Source of the DNA: Bacteroidota bacterium
GTDB lineage: Bacteria > Bacteroidota > Bacteroidia > AKYH767-A > OLB10
Direction: 5' to 3'
Assembly (NCBI GenBank): GCA_016709725.1
Contig: JADJMG010000005.1
Location: forward strand, 223,501 to 287,500
DNA: 64,000 nucleotides
The notes beneath the pieces were generated by a model that worked only from the letters and a program-made list of their open reading frames with translations, was not told where the DNA came from and did no database searches. The translations under genes were made by a program, and so were the position numbers. Positions within the stretch are counted from its first letter, which is position 1; every line of letters begins with the position of its first letter. This document shows, in pieces, positions 1 to 9,154 of this stretch.

Positions 1-2
1 TC

Positions 3-278
3 CAAGTAACGATGGCAATGCTTTATACCTATTTCACTAAAATACTTTTATATCATTCTCTGAATGACAAATCCAGAAATGCTGTTGCGGTAGCATTGAA
101 AGTAAATCCATTCTTTGTCGATGATTACTTTACGGCTGGTAAAAACTACAGTCCGGAACACGTAGAAAAAAACATCAGTTTACTTCGAGAATTTGATTTA
201 AAATCAAAAGGTGTTGGAGCCTCCACATTGGGGAACGAAGATTACATGAAAGAATTTGTATATAAATTAATTCACTAG
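3..278 (+). CDS. holA: DNA polymerase III delta subunit, C-terminal part (partial)
   Basis: This is the last ~92 codons of a gene that begins before the window; the reading frame is open to the left edge. The C-terminal region resembles Bacteroidota HolA: a helical segment followed by 'NPFFVDDY', 'ISLLREFDLKSKG' and a basic/hydrophobic end. The delta subunit is the clamp-loader wrench that opens the beta sliding clamp during replication. It ends with TAG seven bases before the GTG of mqnA, so the two genes are probably co-transcribed. The first in-frame ATG at 12 is internal, not a real start. The assignment rests on the C-terminal domain only. Confidence 0.8.
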   Translation, partial: QVTMAMLYTYFTKILLYHSLNDKSRNAVAVALKVNPFFVDDYFTAGKNYSPEHVEKNISLLREFDLKSKGVGASTLGNEDYMKEFVYKLIH

Positions 279-285
279 GAAGCGG

Positions 286-1050
286 GTGCAAAATAAAACT
301 CGAATATCTGTTGTTTCCTATCTAAATGCTCGACCTTTTGTATTTGGAATGGAGCATCAATTATCGGATGATGAATTCATCGTTGAAAAAGACATCCCAT
401 CTACTTGTGCTACTAAATTGATCGGAAACCAAACGGATATTGGATTGATTCCAGTTGCCATGATTTCATCTTTAAAAGAAGCTCATTTGATCACTTCCTA
501 TGGAATTGTTGCTGACGGGAAAGTAGATTCAGTAGTACTTGTAAGCCATTCACCATTATCACAAATAAAGAAAATTGTTTTAGATCAAGAGTCGAGAACA
601 TCTGTATTACTTGCAAAAATTTTAGCTAAAGAATTATGGAACATCCATCCAGCATGGATCCATGAAAATACAGAAAGTTCAATTTTGCAGGAGGAAGAAT
701 TTACTGCTGCTGTCATCATTGGCGACCGCGCTTTGAAATATAAATCTACATTCCCTTATTGCTATGACTTAGCCGAATGTTGGAAAGAACTCACAGGACT
801 GCCCTTTGTCTTTGCGGCTTGGGTTAGTAATAAATTAATTGATGACGGTATAATAAATAAGTTGGAAACCGCATTTCATTATGGTGTTTCCCATCGAGAA
901 GAAATCTTTCCAATATTAGCCGCCGAATATCCTGAATTTAATATTTCGCAATACTTGCAGAAAAGAATACTTTATAAAATAGACGACCAAGCCCTGGAAG
1001 GACTTCAATTGTTTTTAAAAAAGATTAAGGAAATCAGTACTAAAAATTAA
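286..1050 (+). CDS. mqnA: Menaquinone biosynthesis protein MqnA (chorismate dehydratase)
   Basis: The 254-residue product matches the MqnA/MqnD periplasmic-binding-protein-like fold. It opens with 'RISVVSYLNARPFVFG', followed by 'DIGLIPVAMI' and later 'TGLPFVFAAWVSNK', all typical of MqnA. The enzyme dehydrates chorismate to 3-[(1-carboxyvinyl)oxy]benzoate, the first step of the futalosine route to menaquinone in the cytoplasm. The start is GTG at 286, preceded by a GGAAG stretch at 278-282 that could act as a ribosome-binding site and that overlaps the end of holA. The 3' end overlaps the convergent small gene at 1047 by four bases. No other mqn genes are in the window. Confidence 0.88.
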   Translation: MQNKTRISVVSYLNARPFVFGMEHQLSDDEFIVEKDIPSTCATKLIGNQTDIGLIPVAMISSLKEAHLITSYGIVADGKVDSVVLVSHSPLSQIKKIVLDQESRTSVLLAKILAKELWNIHPAWIHENTESSILQEEEFTAAVIIGDRALKYKSTFPYCYDLAECWKELTGLPFVFAAWVSNKLIDDGIINKLETAFHYGVSHREEIFPILAAEYPEFNISQYLQKRILYKIDDQALEGLQLFLKKIKEISTKN

Positions 1051-1334
1051 GCTCTGTGATCGCCATCAAAATCGAAAAGTCGATCGGTATCATCTGAAGC
1101 TTTTTTAATCAATTGCATTTGTGTTTTCGTTAATCCTTGATCTTGCTTATTCATTCTAGCGTTAATTTTATCGCTGGATGAAGTAGATTTATTTCGACTT
1201 GGGATTAAGCGCACCATCAATTCATTCACAAAAGTTAATCGTTGTGCTGGCTCTAACTGTTGCAACAAATTTTTCATTTGAGCTATGCATTGATCGAGTT
1301 CTTGCTTTACTTGAATCTCAGAATTTGTTTTCAT
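1047..1334 (-). CDS. Small hypothetical helical protein
   Basis: This 95-residue product has no family I recognise. It is highly charged and predicted mostly helical, with an amphipathic N-terminal segment (residues ~5-45, 'LDQCIAQMKNLLQQLEPAQR') and a Ser/Lys/Asn-rich linker. It has no signal peptide or membrane segment. It starts 43 bases downstream of the corrected stop of the histidine kinase on the same strand, so it may share that transcript and could be an accessory of that two-component pair, but this is inference from position only. Its last four bases overlap the convergent mqnA end. The clean ATG start and the spacing argue that it is a real gene. Confidence 0.55.
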   Translation of the reverse strand: MKTNSEIQVKQELDQCIAQMKNLLQQLEPAQRLTFVNELMVRLIPSRNKSTSSSDKINARMNKQDQGLTKTQMQLIKKASDDTDRLFDFDGDHRA

Positions 1335-1377
1335 GGTTGTGGTTTAAATCTTTTTACGACAAAGTTTAACAAGGGTT

Positions 1378-3137
1378 TCACGACATAAAGTCTTCTGCAA
1401 GCAATGATTCTTCCATACTTGCCTTTTTAACTTTTGGCCAATTAAAATAGAACGTAGCTCCCTTTCCTTTTTCCGACTCCACCCATATCTTCCCACCTTC
1501 TTCTTCAACAATCTTTTTAACGATGGCAAGACCAACACCGCGAGATTCCACTTCATCACGTGCATTCAGTGTTTGGAAGATTACAAAAATCTTTTCATGA
1601 TAGCGTGGTTCGATACCTGACCATTGTCCTTCACAAAAAACTTCCAGTCGTTACCTTGATCTTCGCAACCAATTTCTACTTGAATATCCTCCTTGTCGTT
1701 ATACCTAATTGAGTTATGGATAAGATTTAAAAATACTTGCTGCAACTTGACGCGTTCGGCTTTCATATTCGGCAAATTATCTCTTACATTGATTACTGCG
1801 TTTGCAGGTGGTCCGATAAGATCAATTGAATCACGTACTAATTCATTTACTTCGAACGGTTGCAGTTCTCCAGAGTTCTTACTTGCTTTTGTATAATCGA
1901 GAATTCCATTAATCAAACCTTCCATTCGTACAACGCGTCCTTTAATGGTATTAAAATGTTCCAATACATCTGCGGGGAGACGATCACCCATGTCCTCTTC
2001 GATCCATCCCGTCAAATTACCAATAGCACGGAGTGGTGCTTTCAAGTCATGAGAAACGACATAAGCAAATTTGTCGAGTTCAGAAATTGTCTTCTCCAAA
2101 TTCTTCATATAGCGATTCATCTTCTCTTCGGCTATTTTTCGAGGAGTGATATCACTTTCGATATAAATATATTTCGCTTCGGTTTCGCTTTTAGCATCAG
2201 ATGCTATGGGTGTCATGGTTATTTGTGTCCAGAAAGGCTCACCTGATTTCTTATACTTTAAAAGTTCACAAGAAATAGCTTCATGATTTTTGATAGCAAG
2301 ATTTAATGCTGAGATGGTATCTTTATTCGATTTTTTTCCAGTTAAAAGGTCATGTGGATTATTTCCAACAATATCATCAAAAGAAAATCCTGTAAGACGA
2401 ACAAATCCATCATTTACCCATTCAGCAATTCCTTTACTGTTAGTAATAATGATCGCATTATCAGCCTTACTTGCTACAATCGAAAGTTTATGCAATTCCT
2501 TATTCGCTTCACGCAATTCATTTCTTTGTACCGTTATTCTCTCAATGACTACATTTTTTCCACTTTCCAGATAATTCATTTGCGCAGAAAGAATCAACAT
2601 GGCTAAGAAGAAGGTGGTGAGATAATCGATATTAATTAATTCAGCGGTATCACCGATTAATGCATAGGAGATCAAATCAGTATACTCAGTTGCATACCAA
2701 AAGAAAACAATATTTATTGCGATTAGGGTGAATACGATTTTTCCAGCAGTGTTCCCTAGAAGCATGTATCCCAACAACATGAGCCCGGCCATATACATAA
2801 TTGCCGATGCTCGTATTCCACCTGAATAGTACGATATAATATGAAGTGTTGAGAATGCACCCAGTACGATCACATAATAAGCCAGTCTATGATTCTTATG
2901 AAAAGGCAAGTAGAAATAATTTGCTACTAGTACTAAACCAAGAATTCCTATAAGGATACCCGAAAAATTGCCTACATCAACTACATACCAGGATTGGAAA
3001 AAAGCGTAAAAAATAACGGCTGCTGCAGTGATCGTTGTTGTTTTAAACAGACGATATCTCTGACGTGCGATGAGATCATCCGCAGGGATGCTATTGTGAT
3101 ACTTTTCGTTGTTCTTGAATATATTTAGAATACTCAT
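1378..3137 (-). CDS. Membrane PAS-domain sensor histidine kinase (frameshifted)
   Basis: Reading across one frameshift gives a kinase of ~586 residues. Residues ~33-187 hold about six membrane helices. A coiled linker leads to a PAS domain (~218-340), then HisKA with phospho-acceptor His363 in 'YVVSHDLKAPL', then HATPase_c with N-box 'NLIHNSIRYND'. The frame breaks at 1616-1617, inside the G1 box: the uninterrupted frame stops at 1581, but adding one G to the coding strand restores 'DNGQGIEPRYHEKIF', 'SRGVGLAIVKKIVEEEGG' and a stop at 1378. Without this the ATP lid is lost. The PAS domain lacks a LOV-type cysteine. A single-domain response regulator lies divergently at 3282, its likely partner. 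Confidence 0.85.
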
Positions 3138-3281
3138 TTTAATTTCTTAATCGCTTAGCCCTTTTTTGTTTGTTTTATTAATTCTACATTTGACAACGCA
3201 GAATACCAGAAAAAGAATATTCACTTAATGTTGTGTACGAACATTAGCTTTAGTTGTTACAATACTTATAAAAAATAAGCT

Positions 3282-3710
3282 ATGAGCGAACAAACTATCA
3301 CTATTCTTCACGTAGAGGATGATCAGGTTGACAAAATGGTTATTGAGAGAGTAATTAAACGACTCAATCTCACTAATAATTTACTGCATTCATCGAATGG
3401 CGAAGAGGCTTTGGATGTATTGCGAGGAACCAATGGAAAGGAGAAGTTGGAGCAATTACCACAGGTGATTTTGCTTGACATCAATATGCCAAAAATGAAT
3501 GGATTGGAGTTTTTAAAAGAACTTAGAAGTGACCCTTCGATTAATTTCATTAGTGTTTTTGTGTTAACAACATCTAATGATGATTATGACCGAAAAGAAG
3601 CATATCAACACAATGTTGCTGGTTACTTTGTAAAGCCTGTCGATATTAGTCAGTTCGAAACGACTTTTCAGACTTTATCCAATTTCTGGAAGATTTGTGT
3701 TTGGCCATAA
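3282..3710 (+). CDS. Single-domain response regulator (CheY/Rcp1-like receiver)
   Basis: The 142-residue product is a lone receiver domain with no DNA-binding or enzymatic output. The acidic pair Glu12/Asp13 lies in 'LHVEDDQ', the phospho-acceptor is Asp66 in 'VILLDINMPKMNG', the switch Thr is at 96-97 and the conserved Lys118 is in 'YFVKPVD'. The insert after helix 2 ('RGTNGKEKLEQLPQ') resembles Rcp1-type regulators that partner with PAS/GAF kinases. It is transcribed divergently from the PAS histidine kinase with ~145 bases between the starts, which suggests a cognate pair. The output is unknown: it may act by protein contact or in a phosphorelay. Confidence 0.85.
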   Translation: MSEQTITILHVEDDQVDKMVIERVIKRLNLTNNLLHSSNGEEALDVLRGTNGKEKLEQLPQVILLDINMPKMNGLEFLKELRSDPSINFISVFVLTTSNDDYDRKEAYQHNVAGYFVKPVDISQFETTFQTLSNFWKICVWP

Positions 3711-3754
3711 AAAAAGGATTTACTGTAGAAATTAGATTTCAACAATAAATCCTT
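3709..3754 (-). terminator. Rho-independent terminator between convergent genes
   Basis: A 9-bp inverted repeat (3714-3722 with 3746-3754) encloses a second imperfect stem around 'gaaat...atttc'. On the minus strand the hairpin is followed by a T run (the A run at 3709-3715 on the plus strand). It lies 19 bases beyond the stop of the alpha-oxoamine synthase gene and directly after the response regulator, so it serves mainly the minus-strand gene and may act in both directions. Confidence 0.7.
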
Positions 3755-3772
3755 GTATTATTTTGATCTAAA

Positions 3773-5062
3773 TTAGACCTTTTGACGTTTATCCAACTTA
3801 AAATACCGATTAACTTCTTTCATTGAAGTATTGGTATCGGCCATTGCCAAAGGTAATTGTTGAGCAATTTGATTCAATAAACCATTAATATCTTCCTTAC
3901 TCATATGCAATGAAAGTGGAATTCTCATTCCCGTATTATTATAAGAAACGGAAGGGAAAACCGAGAGGTTCACATAATACCCATTATTAATAAGACGGCT
4001 TACCATATTATAACCCATTTGGGGTTTACCAAGGCAAACAAACTTCACTGGCGAAATATCATCTGTAAACATTGGGATATCTAGCAACTTGGCTGTTTGA
4101 TTAAAATACTTGATTCGGTCTTGTAATTGTTTTTGAAGTGTATAAATTTCCGAAGACAAGTGGATTTTTGCCGAAGCAACGGCTGCACCTAGAATGGGTG
4201 GTGGAATTTGAATTGAGAATATTGATGTTTTTCCATAATCATGAACGCGGCGAAACTCTTCTTCATTTGGAAAAACCATCACACCACCACTTGCACCAAA
4301 CGCTTTACCTAAAGATGTTGTTAAATACATGCGATCATGCTTAGGCACTTCATTTCTTACGTAACCCGAACCGTTATCTCCTGACCAACTCATTCCATGA
4401 GCATCATCGATGTATAAATTAAGTTGCTCATAAATATCCATTAACTTGACAATCTCCTTCACGGGAGCTAAATCGCCAAACATGGAATAAACTCCATCAG
4501 ACAGATACCAAATTTTCTTATGCGTAAGACTTAATTCCTTCACACGATCTTCAAGTAAGTCCAATCGATTGTGACGAATAATTTCCACGTGAATATTTCT
4601 TTCCTTCAATAAGGAAACAGCCATTTGAACACTTGAATGCACACTAACATCCATCACGATGGCATCTTCATCACCGATAAGAATGGGAAGATTACTTAAA
4701 TGCCCGAGTGTTGTGGTGTTAAAAACAGCAGCAGGAGCATCAAATATTTTAGCTAATTTTTCCTCTAACTCACCATATAAGGGAGAGGAGAGATAAGAGC
4801 GGGATGAAGAAAACTGTACACCAAAACGAGTGATTGCATCAATGGCTCCACCCATTAATCGTTGGTCAAGATCAAGACCAAGGTAACTGCAAGAACTAAA
4901 ATTCTTCAGTTTTTTTCCTTTTAGTGTCACATGGCGGCCATCAAATTCGTCATCTTCTACTGTTTGTAAAATAATTCCTAACTTTTTTCCTGAAATAGAA
5001 ACTTCGTCTAGCAATTCGAGAATTTGTTCGTGCTTACTTTTTACACTGTTGCCAACTTCCAT
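3773..5062 (-). CDS. Alpha-oxoamine synthase-family PLP aminotransferase (KBL/AONS/SPT-like)
   Basis: This is a fold-type I PLP enzyme of ~429 residues. Visible features are the N-terminal 'NFSSCSYLGL', the PLP-stacking region 'TTTLGHLSNL', 'LSDGVYSMFGDLAP', the PLP-binding Asp in 'IDDAHGMSW', and the Schiff-base Lys in 'TTSLGKAFGASGG' (about residue 253 from this start). The family condenses an amino acid with an acyl-CoA or acyl-ACP with loss of CO2. Candidates are 8-amino-7-oxononanoate synthase, 2-amino-3-ketobutyrate ligase, serine palmitoyltransferase, or the sulfonolipid enzyme of gliding Bacteroidota. No biotin or lipid genes adjoin it, so the substrate is open. I chose ATG 5062; a TTG nine codons upstream is possible. 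Confidence 0.8.
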   Translation of the reverse strand: MEVGNSVKSKHEQILELLDEVSISGKKLGIILQTVEDDEFDGRHVTLKGKKLKNFSSCSYLGLDLDQRLMGGAIDAITRFGVQFSSSRSYLSSPLYGELEEKLAKIFDAPAAVFNTTTLGHLSNLPILIGDEDAIVMDVSVHSSVQMAVSLLKERNIHVEIIRHNRLDLLEDRVKELSLTHKKIWYLSDGVYSMFGDLAPVKEIVKLMDIYEQLNLYIDDAHGMSWSGDNGSGYVRNEVPKHDRMYLTTSLGKAFGASGGVMVFPNEEEFRRVHDYGKTSIFSIQIPPPILGAAVASAKIHLSSEIYTLQKQLQDRIKYFNQTAKLLDIPMFTDDISPVKFVCLGKPQMGYNMVSRLINNGYYVNLSVFPSVSYNNTGMRIPLSLHMSKEDINGLLNQIAQQLPLAMADTNTSMKEVNRYFKLDKRQKV

Positions 5063-5280
5063 ACGTCTTATTTGTTTTTTTTGAAGCAATATATGAAAAA
5101 TTTAATCTCCTACAAAGTCTGATAAAATTAGTTTAGAGATGGAATTAATTATCCTTCAAAGCAGACAGTTATTAACCTGTGAATGTTAATTCAAAACGAC
5201 GTTGCACTAAATAGAAACTTTGCTCCAGAATATGGAAACTTTAAAAAGAAATAAAAAAAATTAAGGATAAAAAACAGAAA

Positions 5281-7230
5281 CTAGTTGAGTTTTGCTGTGG
5301 AAATTGCTTCCTTCACTTTTAACTCAAAGCCATTACTTCTTATATCTCCAAGAGTAACCATACAAGGACTTTCAAGGATTAAGTTTTGTGATAAGTTTAA
5401 CACTTGAGATGTACTTGCTTTATTTACCACCAACTTACCAATCACATTCTGTTTAGGTTGAGTTTGAAAAACACCTGTTTCTTGTGGATGAGAGTTCAAG
5501 TAGTAGTAATAAGTTGCTCCTGAGCTAAATGTTCGTTTTGCGGTTTGGATATTGCCTTTTGAACCGTTCGAGTATATGCCTTCAGGATGACCAATTGCAA
5601 GCATAGCATTATTTTCCAAAACAAACTCGCCTTCTCCTTTCACCACCACTTTCTCGCAATACAATTCTGCACCATCACTAATCTGAAAGGAATACCCTTT
5701 AGAAATATCACCAAATGCTTCACCTTTTATTTGCAAAACATGAGTATTCGCAACTGTAATATTCCCAAGATTGACTTTGCACAATGGTTTTTGAATCCAT
5801 CTGGAAGTTCCATTTCCTGACAAAATAAATTCAGAAGTGCTGCTCATATCCGTCATGAAAATACCATTCAATAAAATAACATCTTCCTTCACATTCATCT
5901 TTAAAGTTGCTTTCTGTTTTGCCTTATCCATTTTTGAGTCATAGAATTCACCTCCTTTTATGATAAAATCTTGCGCAACTGAACAAGTTAAAATTCCATT
6001 AGAAGCACCAAAAAACAGACCGCCCATCTGTATAAAACTTCCTTGAATTTTTAAATTACTGTTTCCAGAAAAGTGAATTCCTGAAAGTTCCCTTCCCGTT
6101 TTCCTAATTTCAAAATCACCTTGAATCTGCTCCACTTTTCCACCAAGATCAATGGAAGCAACATCTGCAGCATCTAACACTAGATTTCCAAAATTAATTT
6201 CAGGTCGGAAAGTATTGGTTCCATATTTGAAAAACAACTGAGTAGATTTCGGACTTAACATATTCTTTAATCCTGGAAACCACCCTGTACTATTATGAAT
6301 ATACATAGCTCCATTGTCCATATAAAATTCATTGAAGGAGTAAAAATCATTGATTGTGGTATCCATCTGAACAACGCCTCCGCAAGCAACATACATTGCA
6401 TTCAATCTTAATGGAGAAGTGATACGTAATTCACCACCTTTTTCAATCACTAATGTTTGTAGATTAGAACCAGTACTGCTAATCATGCGATGACCTGCTT
6501 GAATAAAATAACTATTACGTACTTCATTCATTTGTCGAGGAGGCATACCCGACCCATCTCTTTTTGAATTCCAAGAATTTACTTTAGTCAATGAAAAATT
6601 ACCCATTGAATAAAAAGGAATATTTGATTGTATAAATCGCTTTCCCATTGGATCACTAACAACAGGTAAATAGGAAATAGCACCGATTCGAATTTCTTTA
6701 CATATCGCATCCACAGTTCCAGGTGTTGAATTCGCATTGGTAAGAACATCAAAAGTTAACCAAAAGAAATTTTTTCCTGGCAATAAAGTTTGGCTTGCAG
6801 AAAATACAAAAGGTTTGTCGGTGAGAGTTGGTATCGTAGTCCCCACAATTTGTTGAATGGAAAATTCAGGATCGTTTCCGGTATACCACAAGCGAGCATT
6901 TTCAATATTCTGCTCAATCGGCATTGAAGTACCTGTAGCGGAAAATGTAAAAGAATTAACTTTGACGGGAGTTCCTTTACCACTAGTCTCTACCACAACT
7001 CCAATTACTTTTTGATTAATGCTTCCTCTCAACACACCACTTGTATCTTGAACCGTTGTGGATTGCTTGTAAGTCATGGACGTGGCCGCTCTCCCCTCTT
7101 CCTTTTTTGTAAGATTGAAAACAACTATTAATAACACTACCAAACCTGAAATGGCTGTGGTGGTTGCAATTAAAGTTAGACGAAGTTTTGTCTTCAGTGC
7201 GGTTTGTTGACGTAAATTTTTTCTTGCCAT
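5281..7230 (-). CDS. Membrane-anchored protein with BNR_assoc_N-like domain
   Basis: The product has ~649 residues from ATG 7230; an ATG at 7272 would add 14 residues. A basic N-terminus precedes one membrane helix ('LIATTTAISGLVVLLIVVF'). Residues ~55-170 fit the domain found ahead of BNR-repeat sialidases (BNR_assoc_N): 'GTPVKVNSFTFSATGTS', 'ARLWYTG' and 'LLPGKNFFWLTFDV'. No sialidase Asp-boxes follow. The rest is beta-rich, with repeated 'NLKIQGSF', 'DFIIKGGEF' and 'DVILLNGIF' segments like a beta-helix. No clear type IX C-terminal domain is visible, since it ends 'NGFELKVKEAISTAKLN'. It is probably anchored and faces the periplasm; the function is unknown. Confidence 0.65.
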   Translation of the reverse strand: MARKNLRQQTALKTKLRLTLIATTTAISGLVVLLIVVFNLTKKEEGRAATSMTYKQSTTVQDTSGVLRGSINQKVIGVVVETSGKGTPVKVNSFTFSATGTSMPIEQNIENARLWYTGNDPEFSIQQIVGTTIPTLTDKPFVFSASQTLLPGKNFFWLTFDVLTNANSTPGTVDAICKEIRIGAISYLPVVSDPMGKRFIQSNIPFYSMGNFSLTKVNSWNSKRDGSGMPPRQMNEVRNSYFIQAGHRMISSTGSNLQTLVIEKGGELRITSPLRLNAMYVACGGVVQMDTTINDFYSFNEFYMDNGAMYIHNSTGWFPGLKNMLSPKSTQLFFKYGTNTFRPEINFGNLVLDAADVASIDLGGKVEQIQGDFEIRKTGRELSGIHFSGNSNLKIQGSFIQMGGLFFGASNGILTCSVAQDFIIKGGEFYDSKMDKAKQKATLKMNVKEDVILLNGIFMTDMSSTSEFILSGNGTSRWIQKPLCKVNLGNITVANTHVLQIKGEAFGDISKGYSFQISDGAELYCEKVVVKGEGEFVLENNAMLAIGHPEGIYSNGSKGNIQTAKRTFSSGATYYYYLNSHPQETGVFQTQPKQNVIGKLVVNKASTSQVLNLSQNLILESPCMVTLGDIRSNGFELKVKEAISTAKLN

Positions 7231-7332
7231 GTTGGGCTTATAGTTATATGCCAACTTATACTCCAAGTTCAAGCAAAAGGTTTGCTTCGAAATTTGAAAT
7301 AGATGCTACCGTCTTAAACCTCTTTGAAAGGC

Positions 7333-7368
7333 AAAAAAAATAGCTGAATCTTTCTTAGATTCAGCTAT
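7333..7368 (-). terminator. Rho-independent terminator after HPPD copy 1
   Basis: A perfect 12-bp stem (7340-7351 with 7357-7368) with a 5-base loop is followed on the minus strand by eight T (A run 7333-7340 on the plus strand). It lies 20 bases after the stop of HPPD copy 1 and ends that transcript before the membrane-anchored gene downstream. Confidence 0.85.
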
Positions 7369-7387
7369 CGTATTGATTTAAAATATT

Positions 7388-8481
7388 TTACAAGTTTCCT
7401 CGTAAGGCTTGTTCTCTCTCGATGGCTTCAAACAAAGCTTTGAAATTTCCTTTACCGAAGGAACGAGCGCCTTTACGCTGAATGATTTCAAAAAAGACAG
7501 TAGGACGATCTTCCACTGGCTTTGTAAACAACTGAAGCAAGTAACCTTCATCATCACGATCCACCAGGATGCCCAATTTGGCTAAATCATCCATATCCTC
7601 ATCTATTTTTCCAATTCTTGTTTTTAGATCATCGTAGTAAGTCATGGGGACTTGCAAAAATTCTACACCACGTTCTTTCAACATGCTTACTGTTTCAATA
7701 ATATTACTGGTGGCGATTGCAATATGTTGCACACCTGCACCGTGATAAAATTCAAGGTACTCGTCGATTTGCGATTTCTTTTTTCCTTCTGCGGGTTCAT
7801 TAATTGGAAACTTCACATATCCATTACCGTTAGAAACCACTTTTGACATCAGCGCGCTGTATTCGGTACTGATGTCTTTGTCATCAAACGTCAGGATCAT
7901 TTTAAAGCCCATTACGTCTTCGTAAAACTTCACCCAATCGTTCATCTTCCCTAACTCTACATTGCCTACACAATGATCGATGTATTCAAATCCAACTGGA
8001 GTCGATTTTGAAGAAGAAGAGATGGCTTTAAATCCAGGAAGGAAAACACCTTTATAATTTTTCTTTCTACAAACTTATGGATGGTTTCTCCATAGGTATG
8101 GATGGCCGAAATTTTCACTTCACCGAAGTCATCTGTTATTGAATGTGGTTCGGTATGTGCCTTAGCTCCTCGAGCCATGGTTTCATAAAAAGACTTTTCT
8201 GCATCATCTACCCATAAGGCTAACACTTTTACTCCGTCACCATGATTTGCAACATGCTGAGTGATTTCATGATTGGGATGAAGCGCTGTAGTAAGTACAA
8301 AACGGACTTTCCCTTGCTGCAAAACATAAGATGCGCGATCACGCACACCAGTTTCTGGACCAGCATATGCAATCAACTCAAAACCAAAAGCATGCTGATA
8401 GTAATAAGCGGATTGTTTCGCATTACCCACAAAGAATTCGATGTGGTCGGTACCATTTAGAGGAAGGAAGTCAGTAGACAT
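7388..8481 (-). CDS. hppD: 4-hydroxyphenylpyruvate dioxygenase, copy 1 (frameshifted)
   Basis: Read across one frameshift this is a 364-residue HPPD with two VOC domains. The N-terminal part runs from 'DFLPLNGTDHIEFFVGNAK' to 'HKFVERK'; the C-terminal part carries the iron ligands in 'YIDHCVGNV', 'VQHIAIAT' and 'FFEIIQRKGARSFGKGNF'. The coding A run at 8058-8062 lacks one base: adding it gives 'ERKNYKGVFLPGF', matching the intact paralogue at 53619. The enzyme turns 4-hydroxyphenylpyruvate into homogentisate in tyrosine catabolism. The two copies look roughly two-thirds identical by eye over the C-terminal half. It stands alone here, with no homogentisate dioxygenase beside it, and its own terminator. 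Confidence 0.87.
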
Positions 8482-8501
8482 GATATTCTTATTTATAGCT
8501 A

Positions 8502-8535
8502 CAAAATTACGATTTTAAGCCCAAAACATCTGCAA
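8502..8535 (-). promoter_or_regulatory. Putative Bacteroidota-type promoter of HPPD copy 1
   Basis: On the minus strand a TAATTTTG (-7 type TAnnTTTG; plus 8502-8509) lies 20 bases ahead of the ATG, with a TTG 23 bases further upstream (8533-8535). The spacing is at the long end for this promoter class. Confidence 0.4.
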
Positions 8536-8566
8536 AATAAACTTGAAAAATGAATGCCCCAATGAA

Positions 8567-9103
8567 TTATTCTTCATCTTTTCGGGCTTTAGGATGATGA
8601 TCCCATCGCAATTGATCTAACAATTCCTCAAAGACCTGAGTAAACTCTATAATTGGCACTGGAGGAGACTCATGATTCAATAAAATTTTCTTTCGTGGAT
8701 TTTTATCGGCTATCCACAAAGAATAGACTGGAAAATCGGCTAAATATGGATTAGAGTAAGAAGTATCCATGGCCTCGATTTTATTATCACTAATGGCTTT
8801 GACTAAATAAGCGAGTTGCTCACTTGACAAACGCGCATACCACTGTCCTATTTTTTTCACATTCATCTCCCCATAATATTCTGCAAAACCTGATTTATAA
8901 ACGGTGGCATAATACTGCGGACACCGACCAAAGCAGGCTTCACGTTTGATCATAACGAGCAAAGTATCGACTGGCGTAGCCTCCACGTTAGATTCACTCC
9001 CACTTGGAGAAGTATTTTTATGAGACTTGCAAGATGACATCGCCAACAGCAAGGCAAATGAAAACAATCCGACAGTAAGTAAGATTTTGTTTTTCATATC
9101 CAT
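8567..9103 (-). CDS. DUF6438-like lipoprotein
   Basis: The 178-residue product starts with a lipoprotein signal (a hydrophobic stretch, then lipobox 'AMSSC' with Cys25), so it is likely anchored in the cell envelope. The mature part carries 'REACFGRCPQYYATVYKSG' and 'YYGEMNVKKIGQW', the pattern of the DUF6438 family: a short beta-rich domain with a CxxxC pair. The function of that family is not known. The C-terminal tail is Lys/Arg/Glu-rich. It sits between HPPD copy 1 and yidC on the same strand, with 51 bases to yidC, and could be the last gene of a yidC transcript. Confidence 0.7.
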   Translation of the reverse strand: MDMKNKILLTVGLFSFALLLAMSSCKSHKNTSPSGSESNVEATPVDTLLVMIKREACFGRCPQYYATVYKSGFAEYYGEMNVKKIGQWYARLSSEQLAYLVKAISDNKIEAMDTSYSNPYLADFPVYSLWIADKNPRKKILLNHESPPVPIIEFTQVFEELLDQLRWDHHPKARKDEE

Positions 9104-9154
9104 TTAAATAAAACCAAAACAAGATAGCAAGTTTTAAAATACAAAACGGGAAAA

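Noticed and set aside
1344..1565. Separate 73-residue protein downstream of the histidine kinase
   Set aside because: It is an out-of-frame reading of the kinase ATPase domain; the corrected frame over the same bases gives the expected kinase motifs and stops at 1378.
1860..2246. 128-residue open frame antisense to the histidine kinase
   Set aside because: It lies inside the kinase on the opposite strand, with no signal of its own.
2300..2500. LOV photosensor in the histidine kinase
   Set aside because: The PAS domain has a LOV-like 'GNNPHDLL' region but lacks the flavin-binding Cys.
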